A stretch of DNA of 64,000 bases from Caldicellulosiruptor kronotskyensis 2002 (lineage in GTDB: Bacteria > Bacillota > Thermoanaerobacteria > Caldicellulosiruptorales > Caldicellulosiruptoraceae): positions 1,916,501 through 1,980,500 of the forward strand of contig NC_014720.1 in the NCBI RefSeq assembly GCF_000166775.1, given 5' to 3'. The notes under the pieces are model-generated. The model saw nothing but the letters and a program-made list of their open reading frames with translations, searched no databases and was not told where the DNA came from. This document shows positions 36,471-44,946 of the stretch, piece by piece (positions within the stretch are counted from its first letter, which is position 1; the number at the start of each line of letters is the position of its first letter). A program made the translations under genes and the position numbers.

Positions 36471-36479
36471 ACCTGTGAG

Positions 36480-36814
36480 AATTTCCAATTTATATAGCTT
36501 TGAATTTGGTATACATAGAAATCACTTTACCCTCTTCAATCTTGTATTAATAGTCACACCAGGAATTCTTCCTGTTATTCTGCATATTTACTACTAAATT
36601 TTTTATATCCACTGTCATGTTAGTTGAAGGTACTTCAATGTTTTCATAAAAAGTACATACCTGTAGTCAAACCCATTTTAATCTCTTCATGTTGGACAGA
36701 AAAAAATAATCTTTCATTTTCGATTTTGAATTTTTCCACATCATCAAGTCTACTAATCCTCATATGGTCTGCTCACTTCCCTTTAAAAATTTTTGATTTA
36801 GTAGCCCTAACATC
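36480..36814 (-). pseudogene. Gap with a degraded ORF (possible nicotinate phosphoribosyltransferase start)
   Basis: On the minus strand an ATG at 36765 opens a 39-codon frame with EEIKMGLTTGMYFL before a stop. The (E)EIK.G.TTD.YF pattern begins some nicotinate phosphoribosyltransferases. The following bases are broken by stops. It lies between the cobalt/nickel operon and the ISLre2 insertion. Weak evidence; nothing else is seen in this gap. Confidence 0.25.
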
Positions 36815-37564
36815 TCAAACCTCAAATTCTTCATCTATGACCTCAGCTTCAATCAAAAGATTTTTATCCTCTAAAATCTCTTTTGTAGTGCCAATCTTCA
36901 GTATTCTGTGGTCTGGTGAAAGCAAAATTGTATAGTCAGCTAAGCGAAAAAGCAAGTCAAAGTGGTGTGTAGAAACAATTAGAGTTTTCCCGACATCTTT
37001 GAGCTGTTTTAAAATCCTTGCAAAAAACCTTATGCTTTTGGGGTCAAGGTCGTTTGTTGGCTCATCAAGTATTAAAACCTCCGGGTTATTTGCAAGTATT
37101 GAAGCAAGTGCTACTCTTTTTTTCTCCCCACCGCTCAATGTCAGTATATCACTTTCAAGTAAATTATCAATACCTATAAACTTTGCTACCTCCAAAACTC
37201 TTTTTTGGATTTTGCTTTCATCATTCATAAACTGCCTTGGGCCAAAAGCAATCTCATCAAACACAGTGAGATTAAAAAGCTGAAGTTCTGTCTCCTGAAA
37301 CATATAACCTACCTTTTTGTAAAATCCGTTTTTGAAAAGCTCATTAAAAGAAGTTTTATCAACTTTTTTATCATAAAAGTAAAGCTCTCCTTCAAAATCA
37401 AGTATGATTCCAGAAAGTATTTTCATTAGTGTGGTTTTTCCACTTCCGTTGCAACCTACAAGCGCATAAGCCTTTCCTTTCTCAATCTCAAAACTTGCTA
37501 CTTCAAGAATGGTTTTGTTGTTTACCCTGTATGTTATATCTTTTCCCCTGAACACTGCACTCAT
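36815..37564 (-). CDS. cbiO: Cobalt/nickel ECF transporter ATPase
   Basis: 249 residues. Walker A GCNGSGKTTLMK, signature LSGGEKKRVALA, Walker B VLILDEPTNDLDP, H-loop VSTHHFD. It powers metal uptake with the CbiM/CbiN-like/CbiQ membrane parts encoded just upstream. The start overlaps the cbiQ stop by four bases. Cobalt or nickel cannot be told apart from this gene. Confidence 0.92.
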   Translation of the reverse strand: MSAVFRGKDITYRVNNKTILEVASFEIEKGKAYALVGCNGSGKTTLMKILSGIILDFEGELYFYDKKVDKTSFNELFKNGFYKKVGYMFQETELQLFNLTVFDEIAFGPRQFMNDESKIQKRVLEVAKFIGIDNLLESDILTLSGGEKKRVALASILANNPEVLILDEPTNDLDPKSIRFFARILKQLKDVGKTLIVSTHHFDLLFRLADYTILLSPDHRILKIGTTKEILEDKNLLIEAEVIDEEFEV

Positions 37565-38352
37565 TTTAAAATCCTCTCCAAAATACTCATAATAATTAAT
37601 GAAAATACCACCAAAAGTTCTGAGATAGTGACCTTAAATCTATACTCAGATTTAATATTTCCAGATGAAAAGCCACGCGTTTTCATGGAGATATAAGTAA
37701 CCTCTGAAATATACATGGTCTTTTGAGCAAAGGCCTTTATCATAGATTTTACAAAATCTAATCTATTCCTTGATACACCCACCGTCCTTATCTTTTTTGC
37801 GAACAAAATATCTGTAATTGTATGTAAAAGTACAAAGATGTTCCTTATCGTGAGCTCAACAAGCCATATGAATTCTTTCAATCCCCCAAAAAAAGAAAAA
37901 GGCTTAAAAAGCCTGTCAATTCTTGAGTTATATATTACAACCTCACCTGTCATTATAATGATACCTGTCTTTAAAACCTGCAAAATAGCTGGCATAATAT
38001 TCTTTGTTATAAGCATATAAGGAATACTTATTATAAATGTAACAAGCGGCACAAACCCCCAAGATGAAACAATCAATGCTTTGATATCAGCTTTTGATAT
38101 TGCTGCAACTACCAATACAAAAGTAAAAGCAACTGCTAAAAACAAAATACTATCAGAGATACTCACAAGTAAACTAAACCATATTAAAAACAAAAGTTTT
38201 GCCCACTCATCAATTCTTGTAAATGAACTTTTGCTTCTTTTGAAAAACCACTGTGAAACTTTCAAGTAACCAGAAAGACTCTTTTCCACATATCCTTCTT
38301 TTGCAACTTTGACTTTAGCGTTATCTTCTTCTCTCAAAAAATCTGGCAGCAC
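37561..38352 (-). CDS. cbiQ: Cobalt/nickel ECF transporter T component
   Basis: 263 residues, about five helices. The N-terminal RIDEWAKLLFLIWFSLLVS and C-terminal coupling motif YISMKTRGFSSG (A/S-x-x-x-RG type) mark the energy-coupling T component that contacts the ATPases. It lies between the PDGLE protein gene (6 bp) and cbiO (overlap). Confidence 0.9.
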   Translation of the reverse strand: MLPDFLREEDNAKVKVAKEGYVEKSLSGYLKVSQWFFKRSKSSFTRIDEWAKLLFLIWFSLLVSISDSILFLAVAFTFVLVVAAISKADIKALIVSSWGFVPLVTFIISIPYMLITKNIMPAILQVLKTGIIIMTGEVVIYNSRIDRLFKPFSFFGGLKEFIWLVELTIRNIFVLLHTITDILFAKKIRTVGVSRNRLDFVKSMIKAFAQKTMYISEVTYISMKTRGFSSGNIKSEYRFKVTISELLVVFSLIIMSILERILK

Positions 38353-38358
38353 TTTATC

Positions 38359-38679
38359 TTACTTCCTTTCAGTCATCAAATGTTTTAATAATAAAAATAT
38401 CGCGAATATCACTGCTATTCCAATTAGTGCTGATAAAATATAGCCAATGTACTGGTTGTGAATAAATTTAACTGAATAGCCATCAAAAAGGTCAAATTTA
38501 TAAACCTCAGCATACCTTTTTAATCCCTCAGGCACAAACCCCAGCATCTTCTTTATTTCTTCTTCAGTCCACTCGCCAAACGCCGGGTTTTGCGTCAAAA
38601 GCCCAAGCGGTGTCAAAATAGCAAGGGCAAACAGAATTATTATACTCACCTTGAGGTTATTGTCAACTCCCCTTTTCAT
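38359..38679 (-). CDS. PDGLE-domain component (CbiN-like) of the metal transporter
   Basis: 106 residues: one N-terminal helix, an extracytoplasmic segment (GEWTEEEIKKMLGFVPEGLKRY) and one C-terminal helix. This is the fused CbiN/NikN-like auxiliary subunit with a PDGLE-related layout, needed for metal loading with CbiM. It is 15 bp after cbiM. Confidence 0.82.
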   Translation of the reverse strand: MKRGVDNNLKVSIIILFALAILTPLGLLTQNPAFGEWTEEEIKKMLGFVPEGLKRYAEVYKFDLFDGYSVKFIHNQYIGYILSALIGIAVIFAIFLLLKHLMTERK

Positions 38680-38694
38680 AACAAAAACACCCCT

Positions 38695-39354
38695 TTAAAC
38701 TTCCTTTTTTATCTTAGCAAAATTTTTTAAAGGTGAATATAGCAAAACTGTCAAAACTGCTTCAACCACCCCAACAATCAAAAGGTGTGGAACCATCATA
38801 GCAGGAATGGTTGTTTTCAAGTCGTACATAAAATATAAGGGTTTTCCTGCTTTTGTAAATAAAATTGGTTGAAGTCCAAGCTCAACTGCTGTCAAAAGTG
38901 CAGCCACATTTGTTGAAATGTATGTGCTTATAAACATTCTCACCTTTTCATTCTTGAGATTAGCCATTTTTAAAAGGCTGTCGACAAAAATGGTAACCAG
39001 CGGAATAGCAATGGCCATATTAAACACATTTGTTCCAAGTGCTAAAATTCCTCCATCTCTGAACAAAAGAGCTTGAATTATCAAGACCACTGTAGATGCT
39101 ATGATTGAAGCAAACGGCCCGAACAGATAAGTTATAAGCGGTATTCCAGTAATATGAGCAGAACTTCCTCCCACTACCGGAAAGTTGAACATCATAACAA
39201 TAAATGTAAATGCTGATGCCACTGAAAGATGAACAAAGGTCTTTTCATCAACTGATTTTTTAAACTTTGCAAATGCAAAGCCAACTGATGCCACAGATGC
39301 AGCATAAAATGTAGCACAAGTTTGCGGACTTAAATAACCATCAGGAATGTGCAT
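38695..39354 (-). CDS. cbiM: Cobalt/nickel ECF transporter substrate component
   Basis: 219 residues starting MHIPDGYLSP, whose N-terminal Met-His forms the metal site of CbiM/NikM. Further conserved pattern: FPVVGGSSAHITGIPLITYLFGPFAS. About seven helices. It is the first gene of cbiM-PDGLE-cbiQ-cbiO. A strong hairpin lies 45-87 bp upstream. Confidence 0.93.
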   Translation of the reverse strand: MHIPDGYLSPQTCATFYAASVASVGFAFAKFKKSVDEKTFVHLSVASAFTFIVMMFNFPVVGGSSAHITGIPLITYLFGPFASIIASTVVLIIQALLFRDGGILALGTNVFNMAIAIPLVTIFVDSLLKMANLKNEKVRMFISTYISTNVAALLTAVELGLQPILFTKAGKPLYFMYDLKTTIPAMMVPHLLIVGVVEAVLTVLLYSPLKNFAKIKKEV

Positions 39355-39398
39355 TTGTACCTTTCCTCCTTTTTTTAAAGTATTTGTGAAAAAATAAA

Positions 39399-39441
39399 AA
39401 AGCCCACGAAAAGCTGCTTACTTCAGCCCTTCGTGGGCTTT
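39399..39441 (-). terminator. Strong nested hairpin with U run before cbiM
   Basis: The 12-base arms AAAGCCCACGAA and TTCGTGGGCTTT enclose an inner GCTG/CAGC stem, followed on the minus strand by TTTTTTATTTTTT. It is 157 bp behind the GH2 stop and 45 bp before the cbiM ATG. It could end the GH2 transcript or attenuate the metal operon; a weak promoter (TTGCTC-18-TAAAAT, 39534-39505) above it would favour attenuation. Confidence 0.8.
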
Positions 39442-39597
39442 GATTCAGATATTTTGTTCTTTTAGTAATCCCTATTTACTCTGTCGTTTTTAATTTTATC
39501 ATATAACTCGATTACTGAGCAATACTTTTTGTTGAAAGGCAATTATACCCAAAATATCCATTTAACTAAATTAGAAAAAATTGATAATTAAATCCCC

Positions 39598-42030
39598 TTA
39601 AATACATTTTACAAAAACTTGTGCACCATCCAATCCTTCTGCCCAAGCTTTCAATTTAAATTCTCCTTTTTTGCCAATGCTCTTTACTATTGCCAATGCT
39701 CGCCCCTTATAGAGCTTTCTCTCTCGGCTAACAAATGGTTCTGTTGACAAAGGATTGCTACTTCCTAAAGCAACAAGTTCACCAACACCTTCAACTTCTA
39801 CAACTATTCTGTTATCTGCAAAAACAACCTCTCTTCCATTCTTATCTACTGCAATTATTTTTATATAACACAAATCGCCATAAGAAGAGGACATAACATC
39901 TCTATCAGGCAACAGTTTTAAGGCTATGGGCTCACCTGTTGTTTCTATTTTGTCTCTGCCAATCTCTTTACCATCTTTGTATGCTACAGCTTCTATCACT
40001 CCTGGTTCATAAATTGTGTCATAAACCATTTTAAACTGAGTATTAATCCCTACTTCTTTTCTTCCCAAACTTCTGCCATTTACAAACAGCTCAACCTCAT
40101 CTGCATTTGCATAGACATGTATCGCTATTGGCATCCCTTCACATCCAGGAAAAGTGTAGCTTCGTTCAACTGGCTCCCATGCCCAGGGTTTAAAGTATAG
40201 TTTTTTGCCATACATTTGCGGTGGAAGTATTACAATATAAGGGTCTTTTCTATTTCCCCAAACAACATCTCTATAATACGATTGAGGACGTTTTTCACCA
40301 CAGATATCAATATCCCCACAATTTGCTAAAAACCATGGATAAGACCCGCAGAAAGATTTAAGGTCATCTGCTTCAATACTTACCCTACCAAGACCTGCTT
40401 CGCCCAAATAATCAATAGCCGTCCACACAAAATCACCTATAACATTCGAATTTTCCATTGTTTGTTTCCAGTTTTTAAAAAGAGTATATGGATAAGTTTC
40501 TGTGCCACAGATTACTCGGTCAGGATATTTATACCTATCGTATCCATATCTATCTACTTTATAGTTATAACCAACTACATCAAGAAACCTCGAAAACTTT
40601 TCTGAAAATTCGCCCCATTTATCTTCAATAACATCTGCTTCTTGTTTAAGCATTCTAATTACATAGTCACCTTCTTCAATTATAGCAAAAAGCCTTTTAT
40701 AATCATCCGGAATTGCGCACAGTGCCGCTGTTATCAGCCTTGATGAATCCAAACTTTTTACCTTTTTAGCTAATCGCTCGCACCAGGTGTATATTGAGTA
40801 GCTGCTATCATCGTCAACATCAACTCCAACTCCCCATGTAATCTCGTTTCCTATTGACCACATTATTATCGAAGGATGATTATAGTCCCTCATTATGGTG
40901 GACTCCAAATCTTCTTCCCAGTACTTGTCAAAAAATAGATGGTAGTCAAAGCTAACCTTGCCAGCATGCCATACATCAAAAAATTCTTCTATCACAAGCA
41001 TCCCTAATCTATCACATGCATCCAAAAAAGCTGGGGCAAACGGATTATGAGCAAGTCTTACCGCATTGAATCCAGAAGCTTTTAAAAGTTCTACTTTTCT
41101 CTCTTCTGCCCTATCGTAACTCGCACTTCCAAGTGGTCCATTGTCATGATGAATACAGCCACCTTTTAATTTTAATGGCTTACCATTTAATTTAAATCCT
41201 TTCTTTGGATCAACTGAAATTGTCCGAATACCAAATAATGTAGAAGCACTATCTTCAATACTCTCATCACAAATAATAGTTGCTTGAATTTTATAAAGAT
41301 ATGGGTCTTCTATATCCCAATATTTAAATGGTTTTTGTACTAAGGATTTGGCAATTATCTTTTCTTCACTTTTACCAATCAAAAACCTCTCTTCACTGCT
41401 GAGAATTAGTTTCTCATCTTTTGAAAATACATCAAATTTTATTACCCCTTGAACTTTTTCATTAACACTGTTGACAACAACAGCTCTTACTTCTAACTTT
41501 GCAGTTCCATTTTCAATTGCTTTAGTTTGAACATGCAAATGCCATGGTTTTATATACACCTTGCCACCAATGTGTAGCCACACATGTCTGTATATGCCAC
41601 AACCCGCGTACCATCTTGAGCTTGGCTTATGAGTATTTTCTACACGCACAATAACAATGTTCTTATCATCAAACTTGACATGCTTTGTTATATCAATTAG
41701 AAAACTTGTGTATCCATTGAAGTGTTTAGCAACTAACCTACCATTTACAAAAACCTCAGCTATACCCATGATTCCTTCAAACTCAAGTATTAAGTTTTTG
41801 CCTTGCCACTCTTCATCTAAAATTAATTCTTTTTTGTAATACAAACTGCATCCTGCAGTATACCCTTCCCCAGCACCTGAGGGATTGACCTCACTTCTTT
41901 CCTTCTCAATTACAGCATCATGTGGCAGATCCACCTTTTTCCACTCATATTCTGAACTTGTTAAGTTTAATACATTTGCAAAACCAAGCTCAAGATACTC
42001 CCATGACCTGTCCAAATTTATCTTCTGCAT
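39598..42030 (-). CDS. Glycoside hydrolase family 2 enzyme (beta-galactosidase/beta-glucuronidase type)
   Basis: 810 residues, no signal peptide, so cytoplasmic. The N-terminal sugar-binding domain begins at RSWEYLELGF. The TIM barrel has GGCIHHDNGPLGSA, NAVRLAHNPFAP, the acid/base Glu in MWSIGNEITWG and the nucleophile Glu in ICGTETYPYT. The C-terminal part (KPWAWEP, then NADEVELFVNGRSLG) is a DUF4982-like beta domain followed by an Ig-like one. It lies in the aldouronate locus behind uxuA, so glucuronides or galactosides from xylan side chains are candidate substrates. No good ribosome site precedes the ATG; a 14-bp perfect hairpin ends 16 bases before it. Confidence 0.9.
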   Translation of the reverse strand: MQKINLDRSWEYLELGFANVLNLTSSEYEWKKVDLPHDAVIEKERSEVNPSGAGEGYTAGCSLYYKKELILDEEWQGKNLILEFEGIMGIAEVFVNGRLVAKHFNGYTSFLIDITKHVKFDDKNIVIVRVENTHKPSSRWYAGCGIYRHVWLHIGGKVYIKPWHLHVQTKAIENGTAKLEVRAVVVNSVNEKVQGVIKFDVFSKDEKLILSSEERFLIGKSEEKIIAKSLVQKPFKYWDIEDPYLYKIQATIICDESIEDSASTLFGIRTISVDPKKGFKLNGKPLKLKGGCIHHDNGPLGSASYDRAEERKVELLKASGFNAVRLAHNPFAPAFLDACDRLGMLVIEEFFDVWHAGKVSFDYHLFFDKYWEEDLESTIMRDYNHPSIIMWSIGNEITWGVGVDVDDDSSYSIYTWCERLAKKVKSLDSSRLITAALCAIPDDYKRLFAIIEEGDYVIRMLKQEADVIEDKWGEFSEKFSRFLDVVGYNYKVDRYGYDRYKYPDRVICGTETYPYTLFKNWKQTMENSNVIGDFVWTAIDYLGEAGLGRVSIEADDLKSFCGSYPWFLANCGDIDICGEKRPQSYYRDVVWGNRKDPYIVILPPQMYGKKLYFKPWAWEPVERSYTFPGCEGMPIAIHVYANADEVELFVNGRSLGRKEVGINTQFKMVYDTIYEPGVIEAVAYKDGKEIGRDKIETTGEPIALKLLPDRDVMSSSYGDLCYIKIIAVDKNGREVVFADNRIVVEVEGVGELVALGSSNPLSTEPFVSRERKLYKGRALAIVKSIGKKGEFKLKAWAEGLDGAQVFVKCI

Positions 42031-42046
42031 TTTTGAAACTCAAGAA

Positions 42047-42146
42047 CATCTTGAGCCGCTTCAGAAAATCAGCGGCTCAAGATGGCTGGGGTATTTATAG
42101 TCCGCCACATCAAAGTCTCCCAGCCCCAGCAGGCGGTTTTCTGGGG
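42047..42146 (-). other. Highly structured RNA leader or intergenic element
   Basis: First hairpin: CATCTTGAGCCGCT (42047-42060) pairs perfectly with 42071-42084. Beside it, GGCTGGGG (42084-42091) can pair either with CCCAGCC (42119-42125) or with CCCCAGC (42124-42130). CCGCC (42102-42106) can pair with GGCGG (42132-42136), and CTGGGG (42141-42146) with CCCCAG. Several pairings exclude each other. It fills the whole uxuA-GH2 gap. Confidence 0.6.
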
Positions 42147-42168
42147 AAACTTTTCTCTTTTCTACTCA

Positions 42169-43260
42169 CTACTTTTTCCCATTTCTTGACATCTTGTCAA
42201 TTGCCTCCCACAGCCCGTTCAAATACGCAATGCCAAGTGCTCTATCATAAAGTCCATAACCAGGTCTTCCTTTTTCGCCCCAAATCATCCTTCCATGGTC
42301 AGGTCGCAAATACCCGTCAAAACCTATGTCGTATATAGCCTTTATAATCTCAAACATGTCAAATGAACCATCTGTCGATAGGTGTGATGTCTCGTAAAAA
42401 GATCTCTCACCTGTAAATTTTATATTTCTCACATGCATAAAATGTATTCTTCCCATTTTGCCAAAATACCTTATAAGTTCCGGAATGTTGTTTTCCCTGT
42501 TTGCCCCAAGCGACCCTGTGCACAAAGTCAACCCATTGTACGGACTGTCAACCGCTTTTAAAAACTTTTCTATATTTTTCTTGTTTGTTACAACCCTTGG
42601 AAGACCAAAAAGTGACCAAGGCGGATCATCAGGATGTATTGCCATTTTAACATCACACTGCTCACACACAGGAATTATATTCTCCAAAAAGTAGATAAGA
42701 TTTTGCAAAAGCTTATTCTCATCAACATCTTTGTACATCTCAAACAGGCTCTGGAGCTGTTTTAACCTGTAGTTCTCCCAACCAGGAAGAGAAAATCCTT
42801 GTGAGCCCCTTTCCATGCTTTTTACAAGTTCATCTGGTGTCATATTTTTAAGTATCTCATGGTTATATTCCATAACCTCAGAACCATCAGGGAGCTTTTT
42901 TGCAAGGTCTGTCCTCAGCCAGTCAAATACAGGCATGAAGTTATAGCATATTACTTTTACACCCGCTTTTGCTAAGTTCCTTATGGTCTGCTTATAGTTT
43001 TCTATATACCTATCTCGACTTGGAAGACCAAGTTTTATGTCCTCATGGACATTTACGCTTTCTATTACCTCAAACTTAAGCCCTGCACCTTCTACCAATT
43101 TTTTTAGCTCAAAAATCCTATCTTCCGGCCATACCTCTCCAACTGGAATATCAAAAAGCGCTGTTACAACACCATATATCCCTGGGATTTGGCGTATGTA
43201 TTCAAGTGGAATATTATCATCCTTTGGTCCAAACCACCTAAATGTCATTTTAAAACCCAC
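42169..43260 (-). CDS. uxuA: Mannonate dehydratase
   Basis: 363 residues. MTFRWFGPKDD near the start, CYNFMPVFDWLRTD, AIHPDDPPWSLFGLPRVV and FMHVRNIKFTGERSFYETSHLSTDGSFDM are family hallmarks supplying the metal ligands. It turns D-mannonate into 2-keto-3-deoxygluconate. GTG 43260 has AAAGGGG nine bases before it; ATG 43248 is the alternative. It follows uxuB by 31 bp, so AguA, UxuB and UxuA act in sequence on glucuronate. Confidence 0.95.
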   Translation of the reverse strand: MGFKMTFRWFGPKDDNIPLEYIRQIPGIYGVVTALFDIPVGEVWPEDRIFELKKLVEGAGLKFEVIESVNVHEDIKLGLPSRDRYIENYKQTIRNLAKAGVKVICYNFMPVFDWLRTDLAKKLPDGSEVMEYNHEILKNMTPDELVKSMERGSQGFSLPGWENYRLKQLQSLFEMYKDVDENKLLQNLIYFLENIIPVCEQCDVKMAIHPDDPPWSLFGLPRVVTNKKNIEKFLKAVDSPYNGLTLCTGSLGANRENNIPELIRYFGKMGRIHFMHVRNIKFTGERSFYETSHLSTDGSFDMFEIIKAIYDIGFDGYLRPDHGRMIWGEKGRPGYGLYDRALGIAYLNGLWEAIDKMSRNGKK

Positions 43261-43291
43261 TTTTAAAAACCCCTTTCTTTTTTAAAATCTT

Positions 43292-44911
43292 TTAATTTAC
43301 ATGCTTTTGCAATGTCTTTCTCACAGCTCCAATGCCTTGTATCATCTCTTTAAAATATTCCACTACCCTCTGAGATAGTCCCACTTCAAATAAGTCAACC
43401 CTGAAAATAACCTCATTAGTTAGAATTGGTCTTAGCCTTTCTTCCAAATCTTCATACTCTTTGCCAAGTTCTATGCCCTCAAGATGTTTTTTAAGCTCAA
43501 GTATAAGTGGGTCTGGGCTTGGCTCAAAAGCTCTCCCTTCATCATCAATGCACATTAAATACCTCAGCCACCCTGCTATTACAAGAGGGATGTATCTGAG
43601 GCTTTTCACATCTAAATCCGGGCTTTCTAAATATGCTTTTATAGTCTCTCCAAATCTAATTGGCATCTTTTGTGATGTGTCTGTTGCAATCCTCTGCGGT
43701 GTATCAGGTATATACGGATTCGGAAATCTCTCTTCTATCACTTCCCTTATATACTCCCTTGGATTTATTATTTTTGGGTCAACAACAACCTTCAATCCCT
43801 CATCATATCCTATCTTCTCGATAAGCCTTTTTAAATGCTCATCTTTTACCTCTTCATAAATTGTCTTATACCCAAGCAGACAGCCAAATATAGCCAAAGC
43901 CGTGTGAAGAGGATTCAAACATGTCTGAACCTTCATCCGCTCAGAGTCTTCCACAGTCTTTCTATCTGTCATAAATACTCCTGCTCTTTCCAGTGGCGGT
44001 CTTCCATTTGGAAAACTATCTTCTATTACAAGATACTGAGCCTTTTCTGTATTGACAAACGGCGCAATGTATGTATTTTTCGATGTGCAAATGATATTCA
44101 TATTTTCAAGTCCATCTTTCTCTAAAAGTTCCTTTATTCTCTCCGATGGCCTTGGGACAATCTTGTCTATCATGCTCCACGGGAAACTTACCAAAGAATT
44201 ATCGTTCAAGTATTTAACAAAATCCTCTTCAACAAAACCTCTTTTTGCCCACTCTTTAGCTATTTGAACTATTGAACTTTGCAATTTTTCACCATTTTTA
44301 GAACAGTTGTCAAGGCTCACATATGCAATTGGCTTTTTGCCGCTTTTGTATCGAACATATGCCAAGGCTGCAACCTTGCCCATTGAACTTTTTGGACTTT
44401 GAGGTCCATTTTCTATATCCTCTTTAACTGTAGGCAGATAGTCTCCTTTGAGGTCAAACAGGTTGTATCCTTTTTCTGTTATTGTGAATGTCACCAGCTC
44501 AAGAGTGGAACTTTCAAAAATTCTACAAAGTCTTTTCCAATCTCCCTCAAAACTTTTATCGCACTTTAGCCCTTCTGTAATGCTTGCAATCACTCTTTTT
44601 TCTAAATTTCCTTTTGCATCAGATGTCACAACCAAGCAGAGATTGTCATAAGGCTTGTATATTCTGTCAATTATCTCATAGTCAAAAAGCTCTGCTGCAA
44701 TCACTCCTCTGTCAAGTTCTCCTCTTTCAATTAAATCCTGAACTATTGCTGCAATATACCCTCTAAAGATGTTACCTGCTCCAAAATGTACCCAAACAGG
44801 ATTTGTGTAAGTAGCATTTTTTATTTTTTCAATGTCAAACTTAGGCAAAATAATATTGGCTTTTTGCCATAAATCTTGCTTTGATATATCTTTTATCTTC
44901 AGTTCAAACAT
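43292..44911 (-). CDS. uxuB: Fructuronate reductase (mannitol dehydrogenase family)
   Basis: 539 residues of the long-chain mannitol dehydrogenase family. VHFGAGNIFRGYIA is the N-terminal NAD-binding loop, and VSFPWSMIDKIVPRPS and CLNPLHTALAIFGCLLGY are active-site segments with Lys and His. It reduces fructuronate to mannonate, which UxuA dehydrates. Tagaturonate reductase is the main alternative, but the uxuA and aguA neighbours favour fructuronate. It is 35 bp after aguA. Confidence 0.92.
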   Translation of the reverse strand: MFELKIKDISKQDLWQKANIILPKFDIEKIKNATYTNPVWVHFGAGNIFRGYIAAIVQDLIERGELDRGVIAAELFDYEIIDRIYKPYDNLCLVVTSDAKGNLEKRVIASITEGLKCDKSFEGDWKRLCRIFESSTLELVTFTITEKGYNLFDLKGDYLPTVKEDIENGPQSPKSSMGKVAALAYVRYKSGKKPIAYVSLDNCSKNGEKLQSSIVQIAKEWAKRGFVEEDFVKYLNDNSLVSFPWSMIDKIVPRPSERIKELLEKDGLENMNIICTSKNTYIAPFVNTEKAQYLVIEDSFPNGRPPLERAGVFMTDRKTVEDSERMKVQTCLNPLHTALAIFGCLLGYKTIYEEVKDEHLKRLIEKIGYDEGLKVVVDPKIINPREYIREVIEERFPNPYIPDTPQRIATDTSQKMPIRFGETIKAYLESPDLDVKSLRYIPLVIAGWLRYLMCIDDEGRAFEPSPDPLILELKKHLEGIELGKEYEDLEERLRPILTNEVIFRVDLFEVGLSQRVVEYFKEMIQGIGAVRKTLQKHVN

Positions 44912-44946
44912 TTCAACTTCTCAACCTCGCTTTCAAAAAATATATA

